This document shows positions 1 to 9,652 of a stretch of 16,232 bases of DNA, piece after piece. Numbering within the stretch: the stretch's first letter is position 1; every line of letters starts with the position of its first letter. Position numbers and translations under genes: made by a program. The notes under the pieces are model-generated. The model searched no databases and was not told the origin of the DNA. It saw nothing but the letters and a program-made list of their open reading frames with translations. The stretch is from Tieghemiomyces parasiticus (Eukaryota; Kickxellomycota; Dimargaritomycetes; Dimargaritales; Dimargaritaceae), in NCBI GenBank assembly GCA_027575765.1, contig JANBPT010001027.1:1-16232 (forward strand), given 5' to 3'.

Positions 1-144
1 TGTGGATGATGATTTGGTCTGGAGGAGGGAGCCTGGACGAGTTTATATATCTGCGGCAAGAGGCCGTCGGAACTAGGGATCCCAAAGGAGGGGCGGTAAC
101 AAGCGGTTGGCTAAAGAAGGGCGGTCAACAATCATCCAGCATAA

Positions 145-197
145 GGGGGGGGGAGAGGCTGAAAAGAGGGCCAAGGATAAGAGGGGGAGGGAGGGGG
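145..197 (+). other. G-run cluster, possible G-quadruplex
   Basis: A run of nine G (145-153) is followed by GGG at 168-170, five G at 183-187, GGG at 189-191 and five G at 193-197. Four runs of at least three G lie within 168-197, with intervening lengths of 12, 1 and 1 nt. This is compatible with a G-quadruplex having one long loop. The function is unknown; it may be only a purine-rich low-complexity tract. Confidence 0.4.
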
Positions 198-285
198 ACA
201 CCGATGTGTCAAACAATACAGAGAACAGGGTGGGTGATGGTAAAGGGTAACTAGGGCAGCCTTCAAAAACACCTCAGCCAATCCC

Positions 286-311
286 CAACTAGGGCGATAG
301 GGCCCTAGTTG
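286..311. repeat. Perfect 10-bp inverted repeat, 6-nt loop
   Basis: CAACTAGGGC at 286-295 is exactly complementary to GCCCTAGTTG at 302-311 across a six-base spacer. A further direct copy of AACTAGGGC lies at 249-257, just upstream. The arms could form a stable hairpin or serve as a dyad binding site. No gene sits beside it. Confidence 0.75.
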
Positions 312-1099
312 TTGATACTATCTCCGCCTGAAGGCGTTCACACACAAGACATAGCTGTGCCCTCCGAGGTCAATGATCCGCGCCGTTCATGGCGTATGTC
401 CCCTCTTCCGACTTCGCGCGCTTTCTTCCCCCGTCTGCGTACGCACGCACCCCCCTTGCGGCCTTCCCCGGCTGCCTTGGCCAGTCAGGCACTGACGAAC
501 CGGGATGGTGGGATGTTCAGACTGACCAATTGGATGGGCCTTGACTACACTAAATGCAAGTCACCTTGGCCATTCTGAGTACTATTTTTACAAACACGCC
601 CCTCTCTTCGTATTGCCATACTCAGCCCATGGCCATGACTGCTCTACGGCCAATATGATTGCAGCCTATGATAGTGGCTAAGGTGCCGTGGTGGCTCTGG
701 AATTTATCATAACAAACCATACCAAATGCTTCAGCACAGGCGCTGTACCAGGATCTTGGTTAATTCGCTGCCAACCCCGCCAACTTGTGGATCTGCTGCG
801 TACCGACTGTAGCGTGGGTTGATGCGAATGGTGCGACTTGATACCCTCGCCGATATCGGGCCAGGTGGGCAAAGGTTCTCGCAGATAGTAGTTTGGGTAA
901 CCAGCGGCGTTACGCGGGAGCCGGTTCTGGCCGGTATTTCAGGTCTAAACACGTCCGGCTAAGTGACGCGGCACTGGGCGTACTCCCCCATTATGATGTA
1001 CAGCCTCACCTCGCACGAACTCACCGATTCCTTTTTTGGGGGGAGAACTTGTGGCCACGCATGCCACACAGCTGGTTAAGACGAGAAGGACGCGGAGTT

Positions 1100-1118
1100 A
1101 GGATGTACTCTACATCCT
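1100..1118. repeat. 8-bp hairpin with 3-nt loop
   Basis: AGGATGTA (1100-1107) and TACATCCT (1111-1118) pair perfectly around the loop CTC. Stems of this length arise by chance in a window of this size, so no function is claimed. Confidence 0.6.
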
Positions 1119-2250
1119 GCCGTGGCTGGAAATTCCCTTTCAATCGCTCAATCCCAGCGGGATTACTTGGTCCCTCCCCCCATTGGGAGTGCGCCTCATT
1201 TGGTTAAATATAGTCAAACAATGAAGGAGGGGTGATGACAAGGGGTTGACTCGGAGGGCTACTAAATATAGATTATCGTCGGTTGACCTCTAATTCTGTA
1301 CGTCGACCTCTCACTTACTGGTTTACTTAATGAAACTCGTATACATTCTGCCGCATGGTGTAGTGGGGTGAAGGAGGGCACAATTCTTAGTAACATTCAA
1401 TCCACCACTGCATCATAGTGAAGGGTCCATCGTTCGATGACCATCTACAATTAAACTTGTAGCTACTAGAGGCAGGTATAGGTGGGCAGTAAACTGTGAC
1501 ACGACTAGGAAGAGGGCCCCGAGACGCTTAACAAGCAAGTGAGACAGACGGATGGAGCAGCCATAGAGCAGGGGGTGTCGATTTGCCAATAGTAAACGAG
1601 GTGGGTCATAAGGGAGTAGAAAATTGAGGTCATATGACAGCGTTAATTGTAGGGGCGAGGGTGCTTGCCGGTTACTTTTAGAAGGGGAAAAAAGGGTGGC
1701 GCGGTAGACCAGTTGGCCATCATGAAGAGCAATACTGCATAAACCTGCCTCCCTTTAGAGCATTCCTATGGCGAAGTCGGGTGTTCAAACGGACCGCAGT
1801 CTACCTCGCCCCCATGCTGATATTAGATCAGCCTCCACCGTCCCTGAAGCGGCATGTCATAGATCCATGAGGCTGAGTGGTAGAGGGCTGGGTGCTGTAG
1901 GGCCGTCAACTTTAGAGTTCGGCGGGCAGAGTAATGGCCACCCCACTCTTAATCCATTAACTAACGTTAGAACTGCGCTTCGGTAGTGAAGAGGCAAGCA
2001 CCGCCAAACCGACTGAACCGGCGCACGTGTGGGGGGGGAGGCTGGGGTACATAGGCGTGTGAGACGGAATTGACGCGTGAGTTGTGTACCCTGACATTAC
2101 TGTCTGTGAACTTTTCGAGCATCTATTAACGTAAACATGACGTACTGTACATAGCCGGTGGCCGACTGCGGAGAATAGCTACCGTTGCCATAGCTCGCCG
2201 GTGAATAAAATATTGCAGGTATGAGTTTGCTGAAGTGCATCGGCGTGTGG

Positions 2251-2341
2251 TGTAACCCCGCCGACCCCTTACTCGACAATTGGGAGGTGACCTTGTCGAG
2301 GCTTGCCATCGTCCCACCGGCCACTACCGCGTGGGGTTACA
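2251..2341. repeat. Nested inverted repeats
   Basis: The outer arms TGTAACCCC (2251-2259) and GGGGTTACA (2333-2341) are perfect 9-bp complements. Inside them, CTCGACAA (2272-2279) and TTGTCGAG (2293-2300) form a perfect 8-bp stem with a 13-nt loop. Together they could fold as a two-stem structure. No A/B boxes, conserved RNA motif or terminator identifies it as a known RNA family. Confidence 0.5.
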
Positions 2342-2959
2342 AGCGCACGCTCTAACCTATATTCAATCTTCAGTGCAGTTCCAAGGCCCGAGGGCGGATA
2401 AACTAGTCCGAGCGTGTGCCGACTCTGCATGTACAAACCCTGCCTCGTGCATAGAGTACCGGTCAACCCCATTGTCATGACTACCAACGTGCAGGTATTA
2501 CCTTACCTAAGTTAAGCGGGAAGGTTGAACCATAAGGCTTTAGGGAGGGTTGGCGAGTCGGCTACTCGGGCGGTGAAACATTGAACCGATTGTGATCTGT
2601 AGTTGCTGTGGTTAGAGGCAGGTGCGGGCATTCGTCAGCCCGCCTTTATGACTGCGGTCTCTGGCTTACGTATGTCTCTAGCAGGTGTGTATTTGGCTAT
2701 TTGGCCATCCGCTATAGAGGCATATCCTACCTTAACGACGGATCATCTTGTGACATCCGTTCCCAGACTCGTGGCCGTCGATGGCTGATTGCCGACTATG
2801 GGTCGATATGTGGAGGTTTAACCGCGGCCCCTGACGTCGCTGAGCATGTTCAATTGCAGGCTAATTCGGTGAAAGTGAACCGAAACGCGGATCCCACCAC
2901 ATCCATGCCGTGCGTAAAAATATTTCCGAGTACGTATCAATGATGAGACAGGGACCCGG

Positions 2960-2977
2960 CTGCCAAGCGCTTGGCAG
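2960..2977. repeat. 18-bp perfect palindrome
   Basis: CTGCCAAGCGCTTGGCAG reads the same on both strands, with no spacer and no mismatch. Its TTGGC/GCCAA half-sites resemble dimeric DNA-binding sites of the NF-I-like type, but no neighbouring promoter or gene supports a regulatory role. Confidence 0.75.
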
Positions 2978-5900
2978 TCAGGGATTGTTCATCACCTCCG
3001 ACAGCCCAGGGTTGAGGATAGTTACGTAGGGACCTTTGGACGCTCAGGCCTCAAGGGCTGAGACCCGTGACGGTGACACTTACTTCACACGCCAACGCCC
3101 CCCACCCTCCATTCCACCCTGGCCACCAGAATGATCTAAAAATAAAGCGCGTCTTCCCATGACAACCCAACCCGGTCGCAAACCATTTCAATTCACTCGC
3201 CAACTCGCCTGGCCCGCCTTACTTGATCGGATGGGCTGCTGGTAACGCTACATGGCGGTTGTTTTGGCTAATAATAGAGGCATCCTCCCCCAATCCCATG
3301 GCAACCTGTAGCCTATATCAAACGGGTGGTTGGCAATGTTTTGGTCATTAAATAGGCCGCTCGACTACGTTAGCCAAAGACTCTTCTATTGATGACGAGG
3401 GGCGTTAGGCTGACTCGTCTTGCTGGGTAGTAATTCGCAGCTTAGCGCCCCAAATCAGTCCTACCAACTTCATTCCCCAACCCAGATTTTTAGGTGGGTA
3501 GCCTTCCCCTGACCTCACTGTGTGATAGATGGTCAGTGGTGAGCGGAAGAGATTTTAGGGCGTACGCACATGTGGGTCGTTCCACACTTACCTACATTAC
3601 ACACTCCTTCCTCGCTTCGCCTTGCCGCTTCAAGCGCCTCGGATTACCCGGAGATGTACCGCCGGATGAACCCGCGCCTTCTACTTAGGCCTGGAAAGAT
3701 GAACATGATGTTTACAGAAGCAGCGGCAGTGTCGGCGATGGACAATGCACGCCCCACAGAAGATTGTCTAGAATAGGGATCCAAGAAGAGTGTAAAGGGG
3801 ATGAACCTGATTTTCTGGAGCTCTTTCACCGCCTTTCGGCTCCTTCTGCGCTGGGGCCTTTCAGAACCGGTCTGGCCATCATCCTCATTGTTTCGATTCA
3901 GCGTCATGATGACCAGAGTGGCCCGATTTGAGTGACATTTGCGTTAACCCGCTAATTGGCGGAAGGAGAGAGGCTAGCCGCCGGTGGTGGAAAACCGACG
4001 GCGCATAATGAGGCAAGAGGTGTCAAGTCTCCAGCAGAGGCCGGATGGATGAAATTCCCTCGGCAGGTAGTGCGCCGGCCGGCAACGGAGTACATAGTTC
4101 CCGCCTAACAGTGCACACGCCAACACGGTTGTGATTGGGTTAAGTAGGAGTAGAGACGCCTCCCCGCCCCCGGAGTGGCGATTGTCGGGGTGGAATATGC
4201 TTGGTACCCCCCTCTTTTGTTCCGTTTCCTTCCGTCTTGAGAACAATAGGAGTCAGGGTGGACGAGGGCTGTGACGGCATTGGGCGGATTGAGGGTCGGC
4301 GACTACGCTGTACATGCGGCACCCTTCCATGGTATCCACTAAACTGATAGCGCCGGCCTCTTGTAGCTGGGGAATGGGATGACATGGGCGGTGAAACCTG
4401 GGTCATCCGAACGTGTCGGTATGGAAGAGGGCGGTGCACTATAAATAAATTGGGGTTGACCTCTTAGGGAAGAAGGCAGAAGAGAGAGGGGGGTGATTTA
4501 CTATCGACCCTTAAACGGTCCAGTATTGGTTGGTTCGAAAGCAGGCAGGTGGAAGAAGGTTCAGGTAAAAGGTGGATCGCCGCACTGTCACCTGTCTCAC
4601 CAGATCTTCACGCCCCGCCGTGTGGTGGGACTGCTAAGGGCGGTAAGGGTCGAAATTTGGGGGACTGGCGATCTAAAAGGGTAATACAGTCCAGGGCGTT
4701 TTCGGCGACATACATATTTGTATTTTTGGCAAAGGAGTAGAGAGGGCCTTTCCTAACATAAATCGTGGGCCATCCATCAGTAAAAATAGGGTTAGCAGGA
4801 GGAAGAGGACTGGGCTAGCTACCAGCAGCGAGTTTACAAAAAAGAAAAAGGCTCAAAGCAGCTGCGTCCCTTCGTCAATACCGGTCTGCATCTGCACACT
4901 TTCCGCTGTACCTTGTCTCCCTAAATTCTGTCGACTAGTGTCGTGGCGCAGGCCATACAGGCGGAGTACTAAATTTAGAATGGGCGTGGGAGGATGAGGG
5001 GCATTAGGGTGGCGGCGTAGGAAGGCGTTGCCCCCAGTCATTTGGTGCCGGGTGGAGGGGTGGGAAGAAGGCGGAGAGAGGAAAGGCATCAATGTTTGGA
5101 AACTAAACTCACTTTGCTACACAGGGGAAATATGCTATTCTGCTCAACGAATCTCCCGCCGTGCTGGACCGGAGATGGCCCATACCATTTCGCATCAGAT
5201 CGCCTCTTTGCGTTCTACGTTCCAAGTGGGCTAATCAGGCCATGGTCGTCGGAATTGTCTCAACGTGTCAGGTCCCCCCCTCCACCCTCTGGCCTCGGTA
5301 GCGTTCGAGAAATTCGCGTAATTGTTTTTATTTATCCGGCTTTACCCAAGCCCAACGGCAAAGGTGCCACCCATCGAGGCAGTTATCTCCTCAAACCCCC
5401 GACCCCCCTCCCAATACCACCGTGATCTCGTAGGGTAGAGAGTCACTCACATCCCTGTGTCTGATCGAGCTGGATCACCCACTCCACCCGCTATCACTCG
5501 ATGCTCAGTCGATGAAACCCGCGACCCAAGCAGTGTTCGAACCTAGGTCTATTTTTAATCGATAAATGTTAAACAGAGGATTTCGTCCGCTCGGTCTTAG
5601 CTGAGAAAATAACCATGGAGGGTAATCCTTTCCTCTAGGCCGCACGAAGATATAAGGGTATCATCCTCCATTTTCGATCCTGGGTTACCAGGGTCAATAC
5701 ACGTATCTTTCGCGGAGTCGGATCCACTCGGGAGGTTCCCACAGATTACGCGGCCCCCATTATTTACTTCCATTCTGAGGGCCGATGGGAATGGATAATG
5801 TAGGGCACCTTAGGCAAGGAGGTTATTTTATTTTTTAAAAAAGGAATGGAGAAACGCGATGAAACATTGTGGTTGGAGGTTAGAGGGGGCCATGTCATGA

Positions 5901-6241
5901 GCACGAGTCTCTTCCAAGTAACCACAGGAACTCCCACTTCCATCGAAATAGAAAGCGGCAGTCCATCTCAACGGTGCGATATCTGTTGTTCGGCCAACCA
6001 TCTTAACAGCCCACCACCTCCATGATGTGGACTACCGATACATACCTAAAAGCAAGGAAGGGTTCTTCAAAAGTGGCCCTTCACAAACACTTTGGACATA
6101 GGGCCAACTCGTTTATAGATCGAAAGGAGGGCCAATTACGATAGGAAGCAACGGAGAGGGTGGAATATTTATAGAAAGGATGAGAGAGATCACGGGCTTA
6201 AGCCTCATAGCCTCGCCGTCGGCCGTGTCGCTAAGAATGAT

Positions 6242-6250
6242 AATAATAAG
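6242..6250 (-). terminator. Candidate 3'-end element of the MEMO gene
   Basis: On the minus strand CTTATTATT lies 60-68 nt after the MEMO stop codon, inside a U-rich stretch of the predicted 3' UTR. The same nonamer occurs at a similar distance after the stop of the partial gene at the right edge. A role in polyadenylation is an inference; no canonical AAUAAA was identified nearby. Confidence 0.3.
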
Positions 6251-6309
6251 TAGAAGAAAACTGCAAGCAGAGCAAACGAGGACGGAAGCCGATTAGGCCG
6301 AGTGTACAT

Positions 6310-7969
6310 TCAGGGCTCGATCTGGAGGTATGCCGAGGCGTAGCTCACCGAACTATCATGAATTGATCGGACTTGGCTCGACTGGGCATAGTAAACGAAT
6401 CGCAGTTGAGGGCGACCGCCATTCCCACTTTGCGGCAGGTTCCTAATTGCGTGCATCAGGACCAGGATAGGATGTCGCCCACAGATGGTATTATCGGTCG
6501 CCTCCAAGTACTTATAAAACCGGCTGGGGTCCAGGGTCTCCACAGCCCGCATACCCTCGCGGTCGAGGTTCTCGATGGAGCGGTAAATGGGGAGGTGGAA
6601 ATCTTTGTACTGTTGGGCGCGACCGGGGGAACTACTGGGTTGGTCGTCCGGGGAATAGAAGGTGTAGCGGAACCGAGTCCCCCAGTGGCAAAAGTCGGAC
6701 GAGATGATAAAAAAGTTGGCCGGGTCGGCAAGGTACGGGGCCAGGAGGCGGCCGTAACGGGCCTCGGCCTCCGGGTCGAGGTTGCCGACGAGGATGGGGA
6801 CCACGCGGACGGTCGTTTCGCGGTGGCAGGCGGCGAGCATCTTGTACAAGTACGGGAGGTGCATCTCGATGCTGTGCTCGTCTTCATCAACTTGCCTGGG
6901 CATGACTGAGAAGTCACCTGAGGCCTGGAGGTCGCGGATCACTGCTCAGGGGTGCGGGAGAAAGAAAGAGGCGACAATAGTTAGTACTGCGTTTCGTGGA
7001 AAATGGGGGAGGATATGGCGAAGGGAATAGTTATCTAAAGGCGCTCGTTGTAAAAGGACAGGCCTACATAAACTCCTTCCTAAGTCCACCTTCCCCCAAG
7101 TGACTGCATGGCTAACCCGGAGCAACGTTACCTTCAGTGTCGAGTTTCAGGGTCCCGAGAGGTGTATCGTAGTTCGTATGACCCGACACAGCACAGTCGG
7201 ACATGTAGATGTGATGTGACGGACCGAGGATGAAGACACGTTGGCTGATGTGAGCCGTTAGCGAGGGCAGTTACAATAACAGCGAGAAAACGAGAACATG
7301 AGCGTTAGCACTCCATTTATGGGCCGGCACCGAGACACTCCTGGCCGGTAATCAGGGGGGGAAGATAGATTTAGATACGAAGCGTCAGGCCCTAACTTGT
7401 ATATATAAAGCAAGTCTATTGGTTTCTTACATGGAATCGGCCTTGAGGCACTTGTAGGCGTAGGCTGCTGCCTGGCCGCTGTAAGCATACCCAGCGTGTC
7501 TGAGTCGGGCGGTTGTGTTTAGGTAGTCAAGTGGACGAGTATTATGGGTGAGTTATTTGCCTTGCCTTTCCCACTCTCGCTCAGGGCAGGGTTGACCTTC
7601 CGGCCAGTAAGACTACCAAGCCGCCACATTGGGGAGGCTTTGGTAACGAACCAAGGTCGCTACTTACGGAGCAATGATGGCGCGGATACCGTGGTCGGGG
7701 ACGGTGTCATCCCCGGTGGCCTCCTCAACGTTGGCGAGCCATTGCTCCAGCTGCTGGTTCAGCTCGGACGCTGCGCAGGTGGAGGGCCCAACCCGGAGCC
7801 AAGTGACAGGGGAGTCGGTATTAGTTAGCTAATTCAGCGTCGCCCCACCGTAAGTCAACGCCCAAACGCCGTCACCGGGCTTCCCCAGGCGTCCGTTTCC
7901 CGTGACTCAATGAAAACGCTTACTGTGGCTAGAGTACCAGCTACCCGAATGCGAAGCTATACGGCACAT
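6310..7969 (-). CDS. MEMO family protein (MEMO1 / Mho1-like), five exons
   Basis: Joining exons 7969-7924, 7770-7668, 7499-7431, 7244-7132 and 6941-6310 gives 963 nt, a 320-residue protein plus TGA. The introns are 153, 168, 186 and 190 nt, with GTAAGC, GTAAGT, GTAAGA and GTAACG donors, CAG acceptors and phases 1, 2, 2 and 1. Every junction falls at a conserved family motif. The start MCRIASHSGSWY matches the family N terminus and has a GCC-ATG context. Later landmarks are RAIIAPHAGYAYSG (His51), VFILGPSHH (His83), DEDEHSIEMHLPY, SSDFCHWG, NTICGRHP (Cys264) and DSSVSYASAY near the end. His51, His83 and Cys264 align with human MEMO1 His49, His81 and Cys244, the reported metal ligands. MEMO1 is a cytosolic/nuclear protein related in fold to class III extradiol dioxygenases and linked to copper/iron handling, redox and cell motility; yeast has Mho1. 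A Ser/Pro-rich insertion of about 20 residues follows RFRYTFYSPDD. The enzymatic reaction in fungi is not settled. Length and motifs indicate an intact gene. Confidence 0.95.
6980..6986 (-). promoter_or_regulatory. Branch-point sequence of MEMO intron 4
   Basis: The minus strand reads TACTAAC, identical to the yeast consensus branch point, about 39 nt before the CAG acceptor at 6942-6944, and is followed by a TTTCTTTCTCCC pyrimidine tract. Looser CTAAC copies precede the acceptors of intron 1 (7824-7828) and intron 3 (7257-7261). This supports the exon model. Confidence 0.65.
7614..7645. repeat. Hairpin inside MEMO intron 2
   Basis: TACCAAGCC (7614-7622) pairs with GGCTTTGGTA (7636-7645), with one bulged base and a 13-nt loop. 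In the pre-mRNA it lies 22-53 nt after the 5' splice site of intron 2. It could affect splicing, but chance is a reasonable explanation. Confidence 0.45.
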
Positions 7970-8515
7970 GGCGGTCGAGTCGGGGTCTATTCGGGTAGGA
8001 AGGGGTATTAGGGAAGGGAAATAGAAGGAATGCAGCCAGAATACGGCAGCGTGATTGCGGGCGTTGAGCAAGTCTAATAAACCCAGACGTGGAGTGAATG
8101 GAGACAAGCCGCCTAAGTCAAAGGCGTCAAGTGACAGAGAGGGGGGAGGGTTGGCGGCGGTGACTACGTAATATCCCCCATACGAACATCACAGTTTGAT
8201 ATAGGGCGAGCGGGAGGAGGGTGGCGGGAAGGAGTAGTTGGAGCGGAAGGGCCAGAGCAGTGAACTAACCGAGCCCCTGTACTTAACAAGTGCCGCACTC
8301 ACAGTTCGCTTATCCTGCCAAGAAAAAAAATCCACCTTTAAAAGACAAGCCTTACAAGTCACTAGCACAATCCTATGTTAAACCGATTACGAGATGTGAG
8401 ACTGGCTGCCTATGAACAACTGCAACCGAACTTGCGGAAGAAAATCTACTTCGTGACTAGGTTTTGTGTTCATAAGTTCATTGCTATTAAGAATACGTCA
8501 ATAAAATTTTCATGG
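7970..8515. promoter_or_regulatory. Divergent intergenic region: MEMO promoter and tRNA upstream flank
   Basis: Read on the minus strand, the roughly 60 nt before the MEMO ATG is a pyrimidine-rich leader (CCTTCTATTTCCC and CCCTTCCTACCC-type tracts), typical of fungal 5' UTRs. No clear TATA box is placed well for MEMO. On the plus strand the last 200 nt before the tRNA are A/T-richer. A purine-rich patch lies at about 8138-8158. I see no coding region here. Confidence 0.5.
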
Positions 8516-8588
8516 GGAGCGTTGGCCTAATGGATAAGGCATCAGACTTCGGATCTGGGGATTGTGGGTTCGAGTCCCATGCGCTTCA
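8516..8588 (+). tRNA. tRNA-Arg (anticodon UCG)
   Basis: All four arms fold. The acceptor GGAGCGT (8516-8522) pairs with GCGCTTC (8581-8587) with two G-U wobbles. The D stem is GCCT/AGGC (8525-8528, 8537-8540) with loop AATGGATA. The anticodon stem is TCAGA/TCTGG with the 7-nt loop CTTCGGA, placing TCG at 8549-8551. The variable loop is 5 nt, and the T arm is GTGGG-TTCGAGT-CCCAT. The discriminator base is A8588 and no CCA is encoded, as expected in eukaryotes. The internal Pol III promoter is intact: A box TGGCCTAATGG (8523-8533) and B box GGTTCGAGTCC (8567-8577). There is no intron. It decodes CGA, and possibly CGG by wobble. Confidence 0.96.
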
Positions 8589-8595
8589 CAATCAA

Positions 8596-8603
8596 TTTTT
8601 TTT
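8596..8603 (+). terminator. Pol III terminator of tRNA-Arg
   Basis: Eight consecutive T residues begin 8 nt after the discriminator base, a standard RNA polymerase III stop signal. Confidence 0.9.
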
Positions 8604-8640
8604 GTATCGTAGCAAGCCGCTCCCTTCCCTTGCTCGATAC
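8604..8640. repeat. 12-bp hairpin directly after the tRNA terminator
   Basis: GTATCGTAGCAAG (8604-8616) pairs with CTTGCTCGATAC (8629-8640) over 12 base pairs with a single bulged T at 8610, enclosing a pyrimidine-rich 12-nt loop. It begins at the base following the T8 run. It may be a structured read-through product, a remnant of an insertion next to a tRNA gene, or a protein-binding dyad. No known element is recognised. Confidence 0.7.
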
Positions 8641-9652
8641 GATGTATTATAGTGACATGGCAGAGTTTTAATCGCAAAATGAAGTATCTCTCCTGCGCTA
8701 TTATGGCTTAATGCATACCATATTCCGATATCTCCAGCCATTGGTTACCCCACCGGTTTAAAGACTGGGGCGATTAGGGCCCATTGGAGATATATTGTTT
8801 GAGCCAAATGGCGAGTTACACCAGAAGGATGCATTTTTTTACTGCTAGATAAGCCATAACAATGCGAAGCAGTTTCTCCACTGTGCATGAGCTGTGAGTC
8901 CCCAACACGTGTGTGTGTGTTACTCGAGATGGCAGGGCGGATAGCAGCCTTTTCGATACTAAGTATGGTGGCACGCTTTGGTCTTGTGTGGCCTATAATT
9001 CAGAGAGCGAAAAGCTCCCCAACGTTGGCATACTTTAGGGCTTTGCTGAAAGGGGGTCGTCTTTATCAAAACTGAATGGTGCATTAAGTTGAGAGAGATA
9101 GAAAAGCTCAAACTTACGAAAATAAACAACGGTAATAACCACAGATGCGGGGGAGGGAGGGGAAACAAAAGTCAGAGCAGAGAAAGAGAAAGCGGGGGGC
9201 ATCTAACCATCACCAAGTATAATGTTACATAAGAAACGAGGAAAATGGGCTACAGTTACGACGAAGCACAAAGAAAGGGACAGCAAGGCGGAAAATGCAA
9301 TGCGGGAAATGGGGTATATACGCTTGTAACATGGAAAGCGAAGGATATGGGCGTGGACCATGGCACTACCGGCTAGAACAGGCCTATCGGATCGATGGTA
9401 AGGTCGCTGCCAATGTAAAGTTGGACACGCGCACATGCACATCTCGCCGATTCGTCGCTGTCCCAAGTGGACTGAGCCGTACAGGTCGGTCCGTTGGTAA
9501 GGGCAAGCATTACGTTGAGGTGAGTGTGTGCAGCAACGCTGGGTTTGGCGTGTATAGCGACAAGGCTTTGAAGGACAAAGTCAAACGAACGGGACGCGTA
9601 GGGCACCAGGTTCCCCGTCGTATGGAGACGTGGTAGGGACTGCCGCCGCTCG
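8641..9652. other. Intergenic region between tRNA-Arg and the FYR gene 3' end
   Basis: No supportable gene. It contains a 9-bp inverted repeat (ATATCTCCA at 8728-8736, TGGAGATAT at 8785-8793), a short GT microsatellite near 8908-8919, and a G-rich purine tract around 9148-9165. The right part should contain the 3' UTR of the minus-strand FYRN/FYRC gene, but I could not place a poly(A) signal. The open frames here give translations without family resemblance. Confidence 0.5.

Larger units (their letters stand above)
1..6309. other. 6.3-kb region with no supportable gene
   Basis: No open frame here exceeds about 130 codons, and none of the translations resembles a protein family I know. I found no convincing chain of exons joined by GTAAGT/CAG sites on either strand, no transposase or reverse-transcriptase motif, and no complete tRNA. 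Base composition is mixed, near 50% GC by eye. The region holds G-run clusters, short perfect inverted repeats (listed separately), a TTTTTTAAAAAA palindrome at 5831-5842, and at its right end the 3' flank of the MEMO gene. It may be a long intergenic segment, decayed repeat DNA, or host undiverged or fast-evolving genes that cannot be seen by eye. Confidence 0.6.

Noticed and set aside
3644..3907. 87-codon minus-strand frame with a charged N terminus (MTLNRNNEDD), followed by a GTAAGT-like site near 3584-3589
   Set aside because: The start looks coding-like, but I could not join it to any further exon, and the rest of the peptide resembles nothing known.
1282..4465. 11-mer GGTTGACCTCT shared between two gene-free sites
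   Set aside because: Many pairs of matching 11-mers are expected by chance in a window of this length, and the match does not extend further.
4510..4560. Plus-strand GGTTCGAAAGC resembling a tRNA B box
   Set aside because: The 3' half does not match the consensus and no cloverleaf can be formed.
5521..5560. Minus-strand GGTTCGAACAC resembling a tRNA B box
   Set aside because: It deviates from the B-box consensus, and no T stem, anticodon arm, D arm or acceptor stem can be folded around it.
6373..6909. 178-codon open frame on the plus strand
   Set aside because: It is fully antisense to exon 5 of the MEMO gene, which has clear family motifs. The frame follows from the GC-rich third positions of the real gene.
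9295..9636. 113-codon plus-strand frame downstream of the FYR gene
   Set aside because: It overlaps the expected 3' UTR of the minus-strand FYR gene, has no domain, and conflicts with minus-strand frames.
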